The notes below the pieces were generated by a model. It saw only the letters and a list, made by a program, of their open reading frames with translations, was not told the origin of the DNA and searched no databases. From Medicago truncatula (lineage: Eukaryota > Streptophyta > Magnoliopsida > Fabales > Fabaceae), in NCBI RefSeq assembly GCF_003473485.1, contig NC_053045.1, positions 1,328,501-1,392,500 of the forward strand: a stretch of DNA of 64,000 nucleotides, in the 5' to 3' direction. Shown here piece after piece: positions 1-16,609 of the stretch. How positions within the stretch are numbered: the stretch's first letter is position 1; every line of letters begins with the position of its first letter. Both the position numbers and the translations under genes were made by a program.

Positions 1-200
1 TGATATATGCCGATGAGACAACTAAAGTCATTTACTTGGTAATGTTTTTACCCTTTAGTACATTTAACTTGATCATCATTTGGAGTTCATGTATACCATT
101 AGACATTAGTACATTAACTATTTTAGATTCCTACATTTATTACAAGAATTTTTTGTTTGATGCAATTCGAAGATGGATTCACTAGGCTTATAATCCATTG

Positions 201-214
201 TAATCAACAAGGGG
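201..214. repeat. 5' target-site duplication of the ATG16 retrocopy
   Basis: The 14 bases taatcaacaagggg recur exactly at 1850-1863, directly after an A-rich tract. Recognisable ATG16 coding sequence begins within a few bases of the right edge of this copy. This is the arrangement expected when a LINE machinery inserts an mRNA copy. Confidence 0.85.
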
Positions 215-1849
215 GTGATGAAGGCGCTCATACTCCTGCTTTTCTTGCACTTTCTAGACCCATCGTTTCCCAGGGTTTTGAGTGGAAAGAGAAAGCAGAG
301 AACTTGGAAGTGGAACTTCAGCAATGCTATAAAGCTCAATCTCTGTTATCCGAGCAACTTGTTGTGGAAGTAGCTGCGTCTAGAGTTTCAAAAGCTTCGC
401 TTCAAGAGAAAGAATATGCGATTTCTGATATGTAGAAGGAGTTGACAGAATTGAGGGATGAGTGCTCTCAACTAAAGACAGATTTGGATCAAAAGATTAA
501 AGAAGTAGACTTAGTTCTGAGCGAGAATTCAGAACTAAAAGCACAACTAGAGCAGATGACTACTAAAGCCAATGAAGCTGAAGCTGAAAATAAGATGTTG
601 ACCGACCGCTTGATGTTAGAAAAGATGAAGGATGCTGAACGCCTAAATGAGGCAAATGCACTATATGAAGACATGGTTCAGCGGCTAAGGGCTAGTGGTC
701 TAGAACAACTTGCAAGGGAACAGGTGGATGAAATTGTTCGTCGAAGTGAAGAAGGTGCTGAATTCTTTTCACAGTCAAACATCCCTTCCAATTGCAAATA
801 CAGGCTAAATGCACATGAAGGAGGTTGTGCTTCCTTATTGTTCGAGTACAATTCTAGTAAATTGATTACTGGGGGACAGGATCATTCAGTTAAAGTGTGG
901 GATACAAATACAGGATCCTTAAGTTCTAGTCTTACTGGCTGCCTTGGCTCAGTATTGGATCTCACTATCACCAATGATAATCGATCTGTTATTGCTGCAA
1001 GCAGCTCAAACAACTTATACCCTTACTGGACACACAGATAAAGTTTGTGCGGTTGATATTAGCAAAGTTTCGAGTCGTCTTGTTGTCAGTGCAGCTTACG
1101 ACGGTACTATAAAAGTTTGGGACTTGATGAAAGGTTACTGCACAAACACAATCATGTTTCCCAGCATCTGCAATGCTCTTTGCTTCAGCACAGATGGACA
1201 GACCATATTTTCTGGACACGTTGATGGTAATCTCCGGTTATGGGACATTCAGAGTGGAAGGCTGCTAAGTGAGGTTGCTACACATTCACATGCCGTCACG
1301 TCAATATCCCTTTCTCGAAATGGAAATATTGCATTGACCAGTGGAGGAGATAATTTGCACAATTTGTTTGATGTGTGATCTCTGGAAGTTTGTGGCACAT
1401 TACGAGCCACAGTAAACATAGTGGCTTCTAATTGGAGTCGCTCGTGTATCTGTCCAGACAACAATCATGTTGCTGCTGGGTCTGCTGATGGATCTGTCCA
1501 TATATGGTCAATATCTAAAGGTGAAATAATCAGTACTCTGAAGGAGCATTCTTCTTCTGTTCTCTGTTGTAGCTTCAGCTGACAGGAATGGAATTGTTTC
1601 CATCTGGTCATAATGGCTGTGTGGTAAAGCCCTACGTTACAATTTTAAGAAAATCTAACAGGTATGGGATTATTTCCACCTGGTCATAGTAACTGGTAAA
1701 AAAGAACAACTTTATAGTTTTCAAATTGGCTGGCTGAAATCTGTATTAAACTGTTCCTTGTCTAGACAAGACACCATTTAAATTTTTGAATGATGTATAT
1801 ATCAATTTTTTAACAAAGTACTTTCATTTAGACAAAAAAAATAAAATAA
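215..1849 (+). pseudogene. ATG16: Processed, 5'-truncated pseudogene of autophagy gene ATG16
   Basis: The conceptual protein follows plant ATG16, the WD40 scaffold that binds ATG5-ATG12 and directs ATG8 lipidation. Recognisable parts are EGAHTPAFLALSRP at the start, the coiled-coil region (about 250-770), and several WD40 blades, for example GHTDKVCAVD and HVDGNLRLWD. It is intronless. The frame is broken by a TAG at 433-435, a deletion plus frameshift near 1008-1015 that removes part of a blade, a TGA at 1376-1378, and a further deletion near 1580 before the terminal TAA at 1611-1613. About 220 bases of 3' UTR-like sequence and an A-rich tail (1833-1849) follow. The first 20-odd codons of the family are missing; the ATG at 157 lies in the insertion site, not in ATG16. 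No function is expected. Confidence 0.93.
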
Positions 1850-1863
1850 TAATCAACAAGGGG
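1850..1863. repeat. 3' target-site duplication of the ATG16 retrocopy
   Basis: Exact 14-base repeat of 201-214, sitting immediately after the A-rich tail of the retrocopy. Confidence 0.85.
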
Positions 1864-4800
1864 TTAAAATTTAGGAATACATTTTAATGTTTTTCTGATA
1901 GTCACATCTTATAGTTTGTTTCAGTTTCTCAACTGTTTATTTTATCTGCTACTCTTGTTACTTAATTCAAAAAACATGTACCATTATTCTTTGTTCCGCG
2001 ATGCACGGTTATTCAAAATTCAAAAATATAATACAATGGATGGTTCATCATTGGTAGGGTAGAGACGCTTCATCACCTCCCTTCTCTGTCTCTACATGCC
2101 AAATTTCAAATTGATTCTATACATATGCTGATTTCTATATTAGTACCTTCTATCCCTAACCATAGCTGGTGAAGGGGCTTCTCTTTGTGGCCATAAGGAT
2201 TATCCTTAATTAACAACAATGAAATTAGAGGTATTTTAAGCTTAATTAGTTTCTACAATATTAAATAATACACCAATAAATGTGTGGACAAGCATGTGAT
2301 TTGAAATCCTAGAGATCATTGGCTGAACTGAACTAATTAATTGACCATTGGATTCTGGCGTTATATGTGGATATGGTTGTCTTCTTCGGTTGGAGTTGGA
2401 AAGATAACAATATAGTTTTGTAGTAACTCTTGATTTCTATTTCGATTCAACTTGTAAGGTGCGGATATTTTCTATGGTTTGGTGTTATTTTATTCTACAA
2501 ATTGAATTATTGATTATGCTCTTCATGTCGTTAAATAATTGAGAAAATTCTTGTCTGATACTTTTTCATGTCCATTGGTGTTTGGATCTTATTTTTTGTA
2601 TATCATTAGAAGTTAGGATGCATGTTTGATGTTTGACTAGTGTAAGTCCCTACTTTATGTCACATTGCACAGTAAGGTGCAAAACAAAATGATACTTAAA
2701 TTAAAATATGACACTATTTTAAAACTAATTAATATTGTGCCTTCTAATTTTCCATTTTTTCCAATGTATGCTTGCTTGCTTGCCCTTTATTGTTCATTGT
2801 GTTGATAATTCCATGGAAAATATGCATCTTTCTGCTGAGACCCACATATTATGTTTCTTATTCTTAAATTATGCTTTGTCTGGTATTGTTTTTGAAGATA
2901 TTGACTACGTACTGTTTCTTCTCTGCTTTGATTTGAGTGTCTACTTAAATACTGATTTATATTTTGTAATACATCAAACAATGACAAGTTATCTTATGGA
3001 TCAAGCAGTATTTGTGGCTTGTGTAGCTGTTAGGCATTATGCCACTACTCCTACTTAAGTGTTCTAAGGGTTTACTATAGAGAGAAATTTCGAAACAAGA
3101 ATTAGAACAGACTTGTGTTAGCTAGTTGGTTGGCTGTCGGCTGTGTCCGGTATTCAAGAATCCAGCAGAATTTGGCAGCTGTAATTTGGTATTCAAGAAT
3201 CGAAAAGGTATTCATGAGTTGGCTGTAGGCTTGAGTTCGGAATTAGGCAGTTGTGAGGAGTGATTGGTTGTTCTCTGTTTCAGTATTTCAGTTACAATGT
3301 ACGGCTTACAAAACTACGACTCAGGAAGATTTTGGTGTGCTGTGTTTTTCTGTTTAGTTTTTTATTAATATTTCTTGTTGCTGGTTGCGGTTCTGCTTGT
3401 AGAGATTGGTGTACATTGCTGTTGCTTGTTGATTCTGCTTGTAGATTTTGGTATATTTTTGGTGTACTTTTGATCAATTTGATTTTTCTGCTTGTACATT
3501 TTGGTGTACTTTGGATCACTTTGATTCTTATTTACCAGAGTCTCCAATTTATGCTATTTTTGTTGTCATTCAGGTATGCACTTTGGAGGTTTTTCATAAT
3601 ATGTTTCATATACTAAATTATTGAAATTTATGTCTTCTTTGACTCAAGGGTAGCACATATTCTATCAAGTTATTCCTTCTGGTACATTATGTGTTGAATT
3701 TTAAGACAAGGTTCTAATGTTTAAAAGTAGTTAGTTTTTGTTGGATTTTAAGTGTGAGTGATTAAGTACTACTTCCTCTGGAATGAAATATATTTTTGTT
3801 GGGTTTCAAAAATCAATTGCAGTTCATAATTTGGATTATAGAATATGAACTGGTAAAATACTGTTCAGATTGTATAGTCTGAACTGTGTCAGCACAAAAA
3901 CAAAACCCGTGTTCATTAGTTAAAACTTTTTTTTGGTAAATTGATGAATCAAGTTTGATTTAAACATGCATCAAAATAAATTATAAGTAAAAAATTTAAT
4001 GGAAGTATATGAAAAAACACAAATGAAACATAAAATAAAAATCGTATCACCAATATCCAAAGGTTACAACAAAAGGTCCAAGCATAAATTATCCAAATTT
4101 TACAACAGAGTCATAAAACTACCGAGTATCATGGTCACCCCTACCACCCCGCTGCCTCCAGTGATATATCATCTCTATTCGAACCTCATCCAAAATTTGA
4201 TCCAAACTCAGCCATGCCGGATTTCCACTCTCCATCTGACCACCGCCTATTATCCCTCAGGCATAGTCTATGATGTGCCATACCTTTGTGCTCATGTGCA
4301 GCTGCTGCTGGTCCCCTTGCTCCTCAACATAAAATGATTTTATTTTATGTATGGTGTTTGAAAATGCTTCAAATGTGCTGATTACGACAAAAAACCTTCA
4401 AGAATCACACCATGTGGGAGATTCGGATTTTGAATGGTGAGAGGGAAGTTTTAAGGGGGAAAACGTAACTTTTGAAAAATGAAAAAAGTTTATGAAATCT
4501 ACTTATGTATAGAAAAAGGTTTCGCATTATATAACTCGAAAACTTTTAAAAACAGTTTAGATTATATTTTCAATCATATATTGTTATTTTAATATCAATT
4601 TATATTTTCAAAAATAATTTTACCATTTACCAAAACACAAACCAAACTGATCCTTAATCATTCAAATTTTCCTTACAACGACAATCATTATCCTTCAAAG
4701 AGGTATGTGCATCCTATTAATTTCTTTATCACATTATTAGTTGTAAATCAAATTACTCGTTATTCAAGTGAAGTATCACATTTTTTAAGGTGATTGATTA

Positions 4801-5337
4801 GGTGTCACACTCATATGTAGAAAAAAAGCATCTGAATATGTATCATTGTCGTTATATACATGTAGGACTTGAGTTTCAAAGTAGGGTCTTCAATTCTATT
4901 AAGAGTTTTGGTTTAATTTTGCTCCAAATAAGCTTTTGATATCTGAGAATCGTTCAAAGCCAAGAGATTTTCTTACATTGTGTCAACTAATCTAGAAGGG
5001 GATGATAATATAGACAAAAATAAGAAGAATATTCTAATATTAATTTCCGTTGGTGGACGCGTCTTCTAGATTGAAAAGTAGTGTAGAGGCAAATATTGAC
5101 CAAATTTGACTAATGAAATTAATATTGACCAAATTGGACTAGTGAAATTTGACTTTGTGCCTGGATTGTGTGGAATGAACGAAATAATCGTCTGTTTAAT
5201 AATGTAATAACTCACATCCCCCGTTTGTTAGACAAGGTAAAGATGTTGTCCTTAGGTTGATTGAAAATTAAAAAAGCTATCTTTGTTTTTGGTACCCAAC
5301 AGTGGTGGTCATGCCCTCTTGTTTGTTTGGGTATTGA
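1864..5337. other. Intergenic, no gene recognised
   Basis: AT-rich sequence without a supported gene. The longest open frame (3260-3616, plus) is a low-complexity hydrophobic frame over short imperfect repeats that contain the words ttctgcttgta and ttttggtgtac. No conserved domain was recognised. Confidence 0.6.
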
Positions 5338-5662
5338 CAGGGCCGTCTTAACAAATTCATAGGCCCGGTTTTAATTTTATAAGGGATGCAAAAAAAAAAA
5401 GTCTGGGCCCCAAAAAAATTTAATAAGTCATTTAAAAAAAATAATTAAAAAATACACTTTAATGGATCTTGAACACATGACCTCATACTCAACAAAAATG
5501 ACCACACCACTAAAGCAAGCTGTACAGATTGAATTAATTTGCTTTTAATAGATATATAACCATCATTTTCGTGGCTTACATATAAAAAAAAAAAATTTGG
5601 GCCCCAAAAAATTGGAGGCCCGGTGTCGTCGCCCATCCTCGACGGGCTATGGGCCGGCCCTG
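5338..5662. mobile_element. hAT-type MITE, copy 1
   Basis: A 325-base element with short GC-rich inverted ends (cagggccgtc left, complement of gccggccctg right). It is flanked by the perfect 8-base duplication ggtattga at 5330-5337 and 5663-5670. The CAGGG ends and 8-base duplication are typical of hAT elements. It has no transposase and is closely similar to the element at 8173-8499. Confidence 0.88.
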
Positions 5663-5670
5663 GGTATTGA

Positions 5671-6250
5671 CTAACGTAGTCCGGTTGGGATGGTTTGTAA
5701 TTGTTGTAACTCTTGGACTCTGTGGTAGTTTCTAAGGCACACCTTATGCTCTAGGGACTGCTTTGTTATATATTTCATTTTGGCTTTTTAAAAAAAAAAT
5801 AAAAAATTGTTACAAAAGTTAATAAAGTGTGTGGTACTCGTAAATTGCACTATTCTGGTTAATCCAAAAAAAAGAGTAAGATATTTGTAGTATTCTAGAT
5901 TCAATGGATATGGCAGGGTATTTATGAATGACACTTTTTTTTAAAAGAAGATTTCTTTAAAAAAAATTATTTTTTCTAATTACCTAGAATATTGATACAT
6001 ATAAATATTAACACAAAAATATCCATACATTTCACTCTCAATTTAACAACAATTTTTTTTAATCAAAACACCATATATAACATTAATTTCCCTCTTCCTC
6101 CTTTTATCAATAATGATGATGATGTTCATAGTGGAAAAATTCAAAATTTCATGAGTTTCAATGACGCTTATATAAGAGATCCTCCAATACTCACTTCTTC
6201 CTTGGTGCGGAATAATTTCATCTCCTATTATGCAACGTGTTAGAGTCTAT
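5671..6250. other. Intergenic, no gene recognised
   Basis: AT-rich spacer between two MITEs. The 83-codon open frame at 5992-6243 is AT-biased and has no recognisable domain. Confidence 0.5.
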
Positions 6251-6682
6251 TCTTCCGTTTTAAATTATAAGTCATTTTAAAAAAAAAAATTATTTTAAAT
6301 TATAAATCGTTTTACAATACATCAACTTGTCACTATTATGAACAAAAATCTATTTTTTAGATCTATTGAACAACTAATGTATATAGTCTATATTATAAAC
6401 CACACACGTCACATATTCAACGAATATAAAAAAGTTGATTTTTGTTTATAACAGTGACCGAAAGGTGTAATAATAAAATATTAATGTTACTTTTTATATT
6501 ATACCATTAACCTATTTATTACTCGTCATTCTCTCAATTATTTAATTTATCATTCTCATACTATTTAAAACAACTTTTTTTTTTTTTGAACAAGTATAAT
6601 ATCTCTTTCTCAAACAAAAGTAATTATATTTCTTAATAAATGTAAAATGTCCAAAACAACTTATAATTTAGAACAAAGGGAG
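6251..6682. mobile_element. Stowaway-type MITE
   Basis: Inverted ends of roughly 30 bases. The left end carries ttttaaattataagtc and the right end the complement of acttataatttagaac. TA dinucleotides at 6249-6250 and 6683-6684 flank the element. The CTCCCT-like tip and TA target site fit Tc1/mariner-related Stowaway MITEs. Non-coding. Confidence 0.75.
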
Positions 6683-6684
6683 TA

Positions 6685-7620
6685 AATGTTCTAGAGAATG
6701 TTTGATAATGTTATTGAGATGAAATGTGTTGTGATAGTATCTTGACGTAGTTAGTTGTCAATTTAGAGCTCAAATCTCATACTAAAACTCAAATCTCATA
6801 CCAATAAATTTAGATGTGCATAACAAGGATCAACGGGAACCATCAATTAAACAAATCAAGCAACACCAATCAACAGAGTGCAAAGCAAATCTACAAGAAA
6901 AACCAGAACAAAGAAATAAAAAGGGTAAAGAAGCAAGAACAAACACACGAAAAAGTTGATGACCTAGCTTGACCCAACAATGACTTATATATGTGTAAGA
7001 GAGCTCTCAAATCTACTATCAATGAGTTTCTTACAAAGAGATACAAAAAATGTTACTATAAATTAACTTCAACAAATTTTCCAAAAACAACGTAATTTCT
7101 ATCCATTTTCCAATCTCCTCCCATGAATAAGAGATTTAAAGAATTTCACTCACCTAAAGTGTTTACAATATTTCTCAACCCATGAATCTCATCCAAAGAC
7201 CCTCAAATCTCTATTGTGTATTTGTATATTTAATTTTGAATTTAATTTTTTAATGATGCATTGACCGTATCATGTCTTAAATTTTAAAAAAATTATGTAT
7301 CACCGTATCAGTATCGCATCCATATCGTGTGTATTTGAACTTCGTAGTCAAAGACCTTACTATCTAAACTATTTATTACTAATATAGTTTGGCTTATTTG
7401 GTGTTGTTGGAATAATTTGAAGTTTAATAAACATGTGCTTAATCATGTTCAACTGCAAAATTTGCTTACTAGTGCCATCAATATATCGGCATCAAACTTC
7501 AATGTACTATGAAATCTTCTATACTTTTATTTTTTTTTATTTTTTATTTTGAAAGAATGAAATCTTCTATACTTGATTCTAAAATCATACTATATTTTTT
7601 TATGGTTTTTTTGTCACCCC
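6685..7620. other. Intergenic, no gene recognised
   Basis: AT-rich spacer. A short stretch near 7260-7340 with repeated gtatc words resembles the right end of the MITE at 61344-61950 and is probably an eroded copy. Confidence 0.4.
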
Positions 7621-7621
7621 C

Positions 7622-7866
7622 TTATGCTCCAAAGGTCATTAAAGTTAGTTGAATTTCTCCTCCTAACATGTGGCCTAAAGGTTTATCTGTCTGTGGTAGA
7701 ATTTTTAGAGACTTTATTAGAGGTACATTTGTGGGTGAGTTTACTTTTAATTTAGGCATTTTTACTTTTCTTATTGCTGAGCTTAATGCTGCTGCGATTA
7801 TGACCATTGAGATGGCTCATGATAGATTTCGAGGTTTACTTGGTTGGAATGTGTTGGAACAGTGTA
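7622..7866 (+). pseudogene. LINE-type RNase H fragment
   Basis: The frame beginning near 7622 (APKVIKVS, a stop, then SVCGRIFRDF and GEFTFNLGIFTFLIAELNAA) matches the RNase H region found at the 3' end of plant non-LTR retrotransposon polyproteins, in which CGGIFRD and a later AE pair are conserved. An in-frame stop lies upstream and the domain ends early. It is a dead fragment. Confidence 0.6.
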
Positions 7867-7994
7867 CCATGTGTTCCATCAGAATGTAATACCATGTTGA
7901 GCATCTAAGCTTTCTTAACTTTTTTGGCTTTAGCATTGGTTTTCGATCCACAAATGATGAACGATTAATCCGGGTCATGCGTAGAGGTATGACA

Positions 7995-8092
7995 CATTGA
8001 TCAAGCGTTGTTCCCTCTGAGAATCGAATCCGATATTCTCCAAATACATCATTGAAAGGAGCTCCTTACCACTTGAGCCAAAACAACTTGGT
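7995..8092 (-). mobile_element. tRNA-derived SINE fragment
   Basis: Read on the minus strand it has an A-box-like segment (ggctcaagtggtaaggagc) followed about 40 bases later by a B-box-like segment (ggattcgattc). The spacing fits an internal RNA polymerase III promoter of tRNA origin. No cloverleaf can be folded by eye, so it is not a tRNA gene. Confidence 0.45.
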
Positions 8093-8131
8093 TTAAACCT
8101 TTTACATGCCGTTAAAAAGTTTTATTTTAAA

Positions 8132-8163
<32 letters not shown>

Positions 8164-8172
8164 AGGTAAGAG

Positions 8173-8499
8173 CAGGGCCGTCTTAACAAATTCATAGGCC
8201 CGGTTTTAATTTTATAAGGGATGCAAAAAAAAAAAAATCTGGGCCCCAAAAATATAAATAAGTTATTTAAAAAAAAAATATTAAAAATCACACTTTGGTG
8301 AGTCTTGAACACATGGCCTCACACTCAACAAAAAATGGCCACACCACTAAAGCAAGCTGTACAAATTGAATTAATTTTCTTTTAATAGATATATAACCAT
8401 TATTTTCGTGGCTTACATATAAAATAAAAAAATTTGGACCCCTAAAAATTGGAGGCTCGGTATCATCGCTTAGCCTCGACGGGCTATGAGCCGGCCCTA
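8173..8499. mobile_element. hAT-type MITE, copy 2
   Basis: Same family as 5338-5662 and in the same orientation, with the left end cagggccgtc and a right end ending ggcccta. Flanks ggtaagag (8165-8172) and gataagag (8500-8507) are an 8-base duplication with one mismatch. A (TA)n run sits just to the left. Confidence 0.83.
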
Positions 8500-8507
8500 G
8501 ATAAGAG

Positions 8508-10032
8508 TCTTGTTAACGAATGCATTCATACATTTTTTAAGCATTCCTAATAACAACAATTGTAGTGATAAGCTTGATAACATGAATTTTCAATGTAATG
8601 GAGTAATTGTTGGGATTCATTGCTAAACTGTACTATGAATGACTTTTTTTAGGTAATACGATCAATCTCTCTAACTTTAGTTTTTGTTGATTTTCTTTGA
8701 TTAGTGTGATGTTGCCTCCCATCTTTTTGTTCTTTATTTGTTATAAATAATATTCGTTGGATGATGCAAATGAATGTTTGTTTGTTGGTGTGTCAACCTC
8801 ATTGAAACATTAGCCGACTATAACAATATTTTTAAAGTTTTGTCTAGTATAAACAAATAAATTAGTATTTTATTGTGTACAAGTTAATTTTTCACCATTG
8901 ATCACTAACATCATTATATTGCATTTAATTTAATAATAAAATTTATTAGTTCTTTTTTAATCACAAATGTTAATAGTTAGTTGTTAACTTAATATTTACT
9001 TTTTCCCCTTCTCTCTTGACCGTCGTCATCAAAACTTTAGTTTCTTCATCGTGATCTCCCAAAAAGAGGTGATTTAGAATCAATTTTTGACCCAAAATCA
9101 TTCATCTAACTCATTTTTTTTTTCCTATTTCCTATTTATTGAAATAAGTGATTTTCACATCTATTTCATTTTTCTTTCGTGATTTCGTCGTCATAGTGCG
9201 ATGTTGTTTTGTCTGTCGTCTTTTTGCGACGTTGATTGTCTTTCTTGTTTCGTTCAGGTATTTGTTTGGTTCAAATTGTCAGATCAGCTTCGATCCAGTG
9301 CAGATCAAATCAATGATTTTGAAGTCGTCAACGTTGAAGATCCAGAGACATGAATGTTCCGTAGACTTACATATAGTCATATGTGTATGCTTTAATACTT
9401 TGTCGTTTTATATGAATGAATATCATTTATTTTTGTCAAATAAAAACTTAATATTACTTATTTCCAGAAACTTAATATTACTTTGTTCATATTTGAATCC
9501 AGAAACTTAAACTTCTTTCCCATTAACTCAAATTAGTTGAATTATCCGACCATTAATAAAATTTATAAATTCATTGATACAAACAATCTTATGCATAATG
9601 CAACACATATAGATAATTTGTGCACAAATCATAACTCAACGGAACAAAAAATTCAAAATTATTAGATGAAACACCGTGATCGAAATTCAAAGCGTGTAAG
9701 TTTCAATCTTTATATTAGTTGTGCACGCTCACTCACTTTAATGGCTGGCTATTAAGACAAGTCTTTGCGGTGACTATGATTCTTGATGCGTCATAAGTGT
9801 CGACCCACTGACGTTTGTTGCACTATCTGGTCCCCACTCCACTACTCCATGGTTGTCCCACACTTCACTTTCTCCACCAAGCTTTGCCCTTTGACCCTCA
9901 CCACCTCACAAACCCATTTTAATTCAACTTTCAAGTGGATATAGATAGGAGTTGGTGAGGGAATGTAACACCTCCAATCATACACAAAATATGAAAATTG
10001 CTTAACATAACTTAAAATGAAAATTTAGACAA
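8508..10032. other. Intergenic, no gene recognised
   Basis: AT-rich sequence upstream of HCT. The 120-codon frame at 9148-9510 has no recognisable domain or codon signature. Confidence 0.5.
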
Positions 10033-10165
10033 AATCCTAACTCAACTGTGAAATGTCGAAATTGTAAGATCGGATGTCGTGATTTGAATTTGAACCCAAG
10101 ATCTCACAGTTGTGTATGAGTTTAATTTCAATAAATTACCACTTCATCTAAGAGAAAAAAATGAA
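10033..10165 (+). mobile_element. Degenerate tRNA-derived SINE
   Basis: Related along its length to the SINE at 58321-58472: it keeps cctaactcaactg as a decayed A box, the phrase gatctcacagttgtgtatga, and ends in ttaccacttcatctaag followed by an A-rich tail. The B box is mutated, so this copy is old. Confidence 0.65.
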
Positions 10166-10799
10166 AGTTTCTTTTAATATATATCCTTACTTAACATATT
10201 AAATTTTATTATTGACATCACATAAAAATGAAAATTGCTTAATCATAACTTAAAATGAAAGTTTCTTTTAGTATATATCATTGACATCACAAAAAATAAA
10301 GTAAATTATCACTAACAAAATAAAAGTGATGGCACTACTTATATTTTTATTTTCCTGCAAGATTCTTCACAATACAATCAACCTTATTATAATTTAGGGT
10401 TAATTATTTTTGTTTAATAAGTTATCAAAAGCATGTGCAATATAAACAATCATTTTCTAATCTTTTTATTTTTCTAAGTATATTTTTTTATGCAATATTT
10501 TCTTTGGAGAAGCAAACAAAACATTAAAAAAAACTGTTGAAATTAGTTGAACTAATTAAGAAATGCCAATAAGCAAATTGGTTGGGAAAGGAAAGTCCAT
10601 AATTACTTAAATTAGTATTAGTATTTTTGTTTCATTAGATATACTATTTTGATTAAGAATTCAGGATTATGATGAATAAAATGAAAGGACATAAGTCCCT
10701 ATCTTACCAACTTAACCAAGAACCTATGAAAGGTATATGTGGCTTGTCCAATTATGACTCCATTGTGTATGCTTTAAACAATTTCTTACGTGGCAAATT

Positions 10800-14944
<4,145 letters not shown>

Positions 14945-15465
14945 AGATACAAAATGTCACTTGGAATACCACTAAGTTTCTAAGGTGGCATTTTGTTTCC
15001 TAGTTTTTTGTTTTTCTTTAGGTACTTTTGGTGAACTATATGCAAATGTTAATGTTAATGGGACTTGTTTCAGCTTCTATAATCTGTAAACAATTTAATT
15101 TGATATGTTGCAGTTAGCACAAGACTTCAAACATTTGGATACCTGTTACTGGGTATTGTAGTTATTTATCGATGATTTCACTCTCCGTATTCACTCTCTC
15201 CCCTTGCAGACCTAACATGGTTCGAGTAGGGCTACTCGGTTGAATTAACTCTTTAGATAATACTATCGATGATTTTCCTTTCTGATTGGAATTGGAAATC
15301 TGTGACAAGCTTAACTTGAAGCGTTTATTCATGATAGTATTTTAAATTCAAGTTATGAGAATTTAGAAGGACAAACAATATTTAATGATGTACAAAGATG
15401 ATCTTCTCTTCTAAAGAAGCCCAAGCTTCAAACAGAAACATGTGACACTAAAAATGTTTGAAAAT
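14945..15465. other. HCT 3' flank and short convergent spacer
   Basis: Contains the HCT 3' UTR and then the 3' flank of the convergent gene at 15466. No other feature was recognised. Confidence 0.5.
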
Positions 15466-15952
15466 TCATAGCAACTTAGCATGGAAGGTTAAAACAAAGC
15501 TTACACACACAGTTGAAATCCAAGACAACATGGATATGGATGGTGCAGAGCTTCTAGAACGGCGAGGCTCAGAGCGATTATCATTTGCACCACCGTTAGC
15601 TCCTTTTCCTCTAGCTTTCTTAATTGAGTCATAAGCTCGTTCAAATTTTTCCTCCTTGATATATTTCTTATCTTCTCTGTGCAACTTGATTCCTTCTTTT
15701 ATGCTTCCATAGTTTCCTACATCTTAATAGAATAAGTTAGCATATAGAAGCAGAATTTAAATATAGCATATGAGCACAATTTAAGGAAACAATTCTTCAA
15801 AAAGGCGAAGAATGCTTACTACTAGTAGGTTGCTTGGTTTGTATGCTGGTATTTGATGAGTTTAAAGCTCTATGTTCTGAACTGAAACCTAAAATCGATA
15901 TAGCTTGAGTGCATAAAACAGCGATGAAACATGTGAGAAATCTTACTCTCAT
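15466..15952 (-). CDS. Small secreted protein with GPI-like tail, divergent relative of the glycine-rich family
   Basis: Two exons: 15952-15820 and 15722-15466, phase-1 intron of 97 bases, 129 residues. The N-terminus MRVRFLTCFIAVLCTQA is a good signal peptide. A basic middle (KYIKEEKFERAYDSIKKARG) and a short glycine/asparagine patch (GKGANGGAND) follow. The tail after RSRSSAPS is hydrophobic and ends without a charged cytosolic segment, as in GPI-anchor signals. Architecture, strand and intron phase match the glycine-rich array next door, but the glycine region is nearly absent. This copy may be closer to the ancestral state, or belong to a separate conserved family. A TATA box lies at 16018-16025. 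No biochemical function can be assigned. Confidence 0.7.
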
Positions 15953-16017
15953 CGTTGTTTGAAGTCCTTTGTACACAGTTTAATAATGGTTTGAAGTCGG
16001 TATAAGGAAAAGAGGGT

Positions 16018-16025
16018 TTATATAA
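16018..16025 (-). promoter_or_regulatory. TATA box of the 15.5-kb small secreted protein gene
   Basis: The sequence ttatataa lies 66 bases upstream of the ATG on the minus strand, in a GGGTTTATATAAGC-like context also seen upstream of other genes in the array. Confidence 0.55.
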
Positions 16026-16252
16026 GCTGTAAAAAGAAAGCAATGTCTGTGAATCAAATTCTCTATGGTTGCGTGTAATACAAGCAAGCAGAGCACTTCA
16101 TTTGGAGCCTCTACCTTGTGCTGCATCAGATGCTTGAAATCTTAAACATGATGAAAACTTGTGGATGTAATTAACTTTCTACCATACAAAAGTAGTTAAT
16201 TTCTTCAGACTAGCAATCTTGTTTTAATAGTTTTTAATTACTTATATGAATT

Positions 16253-16423
16253 TAATTCATATACACTTTCAGTATAAGAGTTTTTACATCGTCAATCAAT
16301 CATAACCGTCAGATCATTAGAAACATTTGACTTTTATCATAACTAATTCTAAAGACACACACATGACTGGTTGTGATGTGTAGACAATGTAATTTTTTTA
16401 CACTGACAGTGTATGAAAATTAA
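16253..16423. mobile_element. Small MITE with about 35-base inverted ends
   Basis: The left end (ttcatatacactttcagta) is an imperfect inverted repeat of the right end (cactgacagtgtatgaaaat). The interior is about 100 bases and non-coding. No target-site duplication was resolved. Confidence 0.55.
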
Positions 16424-16609
16424 ACTCTTATCAATAATTGTATGTCCAAGTTTGGAAGCATACTAGAGATGGACCAAGTCCATTTAGTGGTTGAAAGAAT
16501 ATAGAATAAAGTAACATTCCCAAGCATGTTTACAAAGTCTTGCAGATCAAGTTAATTGTATGTTGCAAAGCCTTAATCTAAAACGTTTATTAAAGTGAAT
16601 TAATATAAC

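Noticed and set aside
157..435. Open frame starting upstream of the ATG16 retrocopy that could look like an intact N-terminus
   Set aside because: The first 19 codons lie before the target-site duplication, in the host insertion site, and do not match ATG16.
3260..3616. 118-codon hydrophobic plus-strand frame
   Set aside because: Low-complexity, built on short imperfect repeats, with no signal of selection or domain.
9148..9510. 120-codon plus-strand frame upstream of HCT
   Set aside because: No recognisable motif, AT-driven composition, and no splice partners or promoter.
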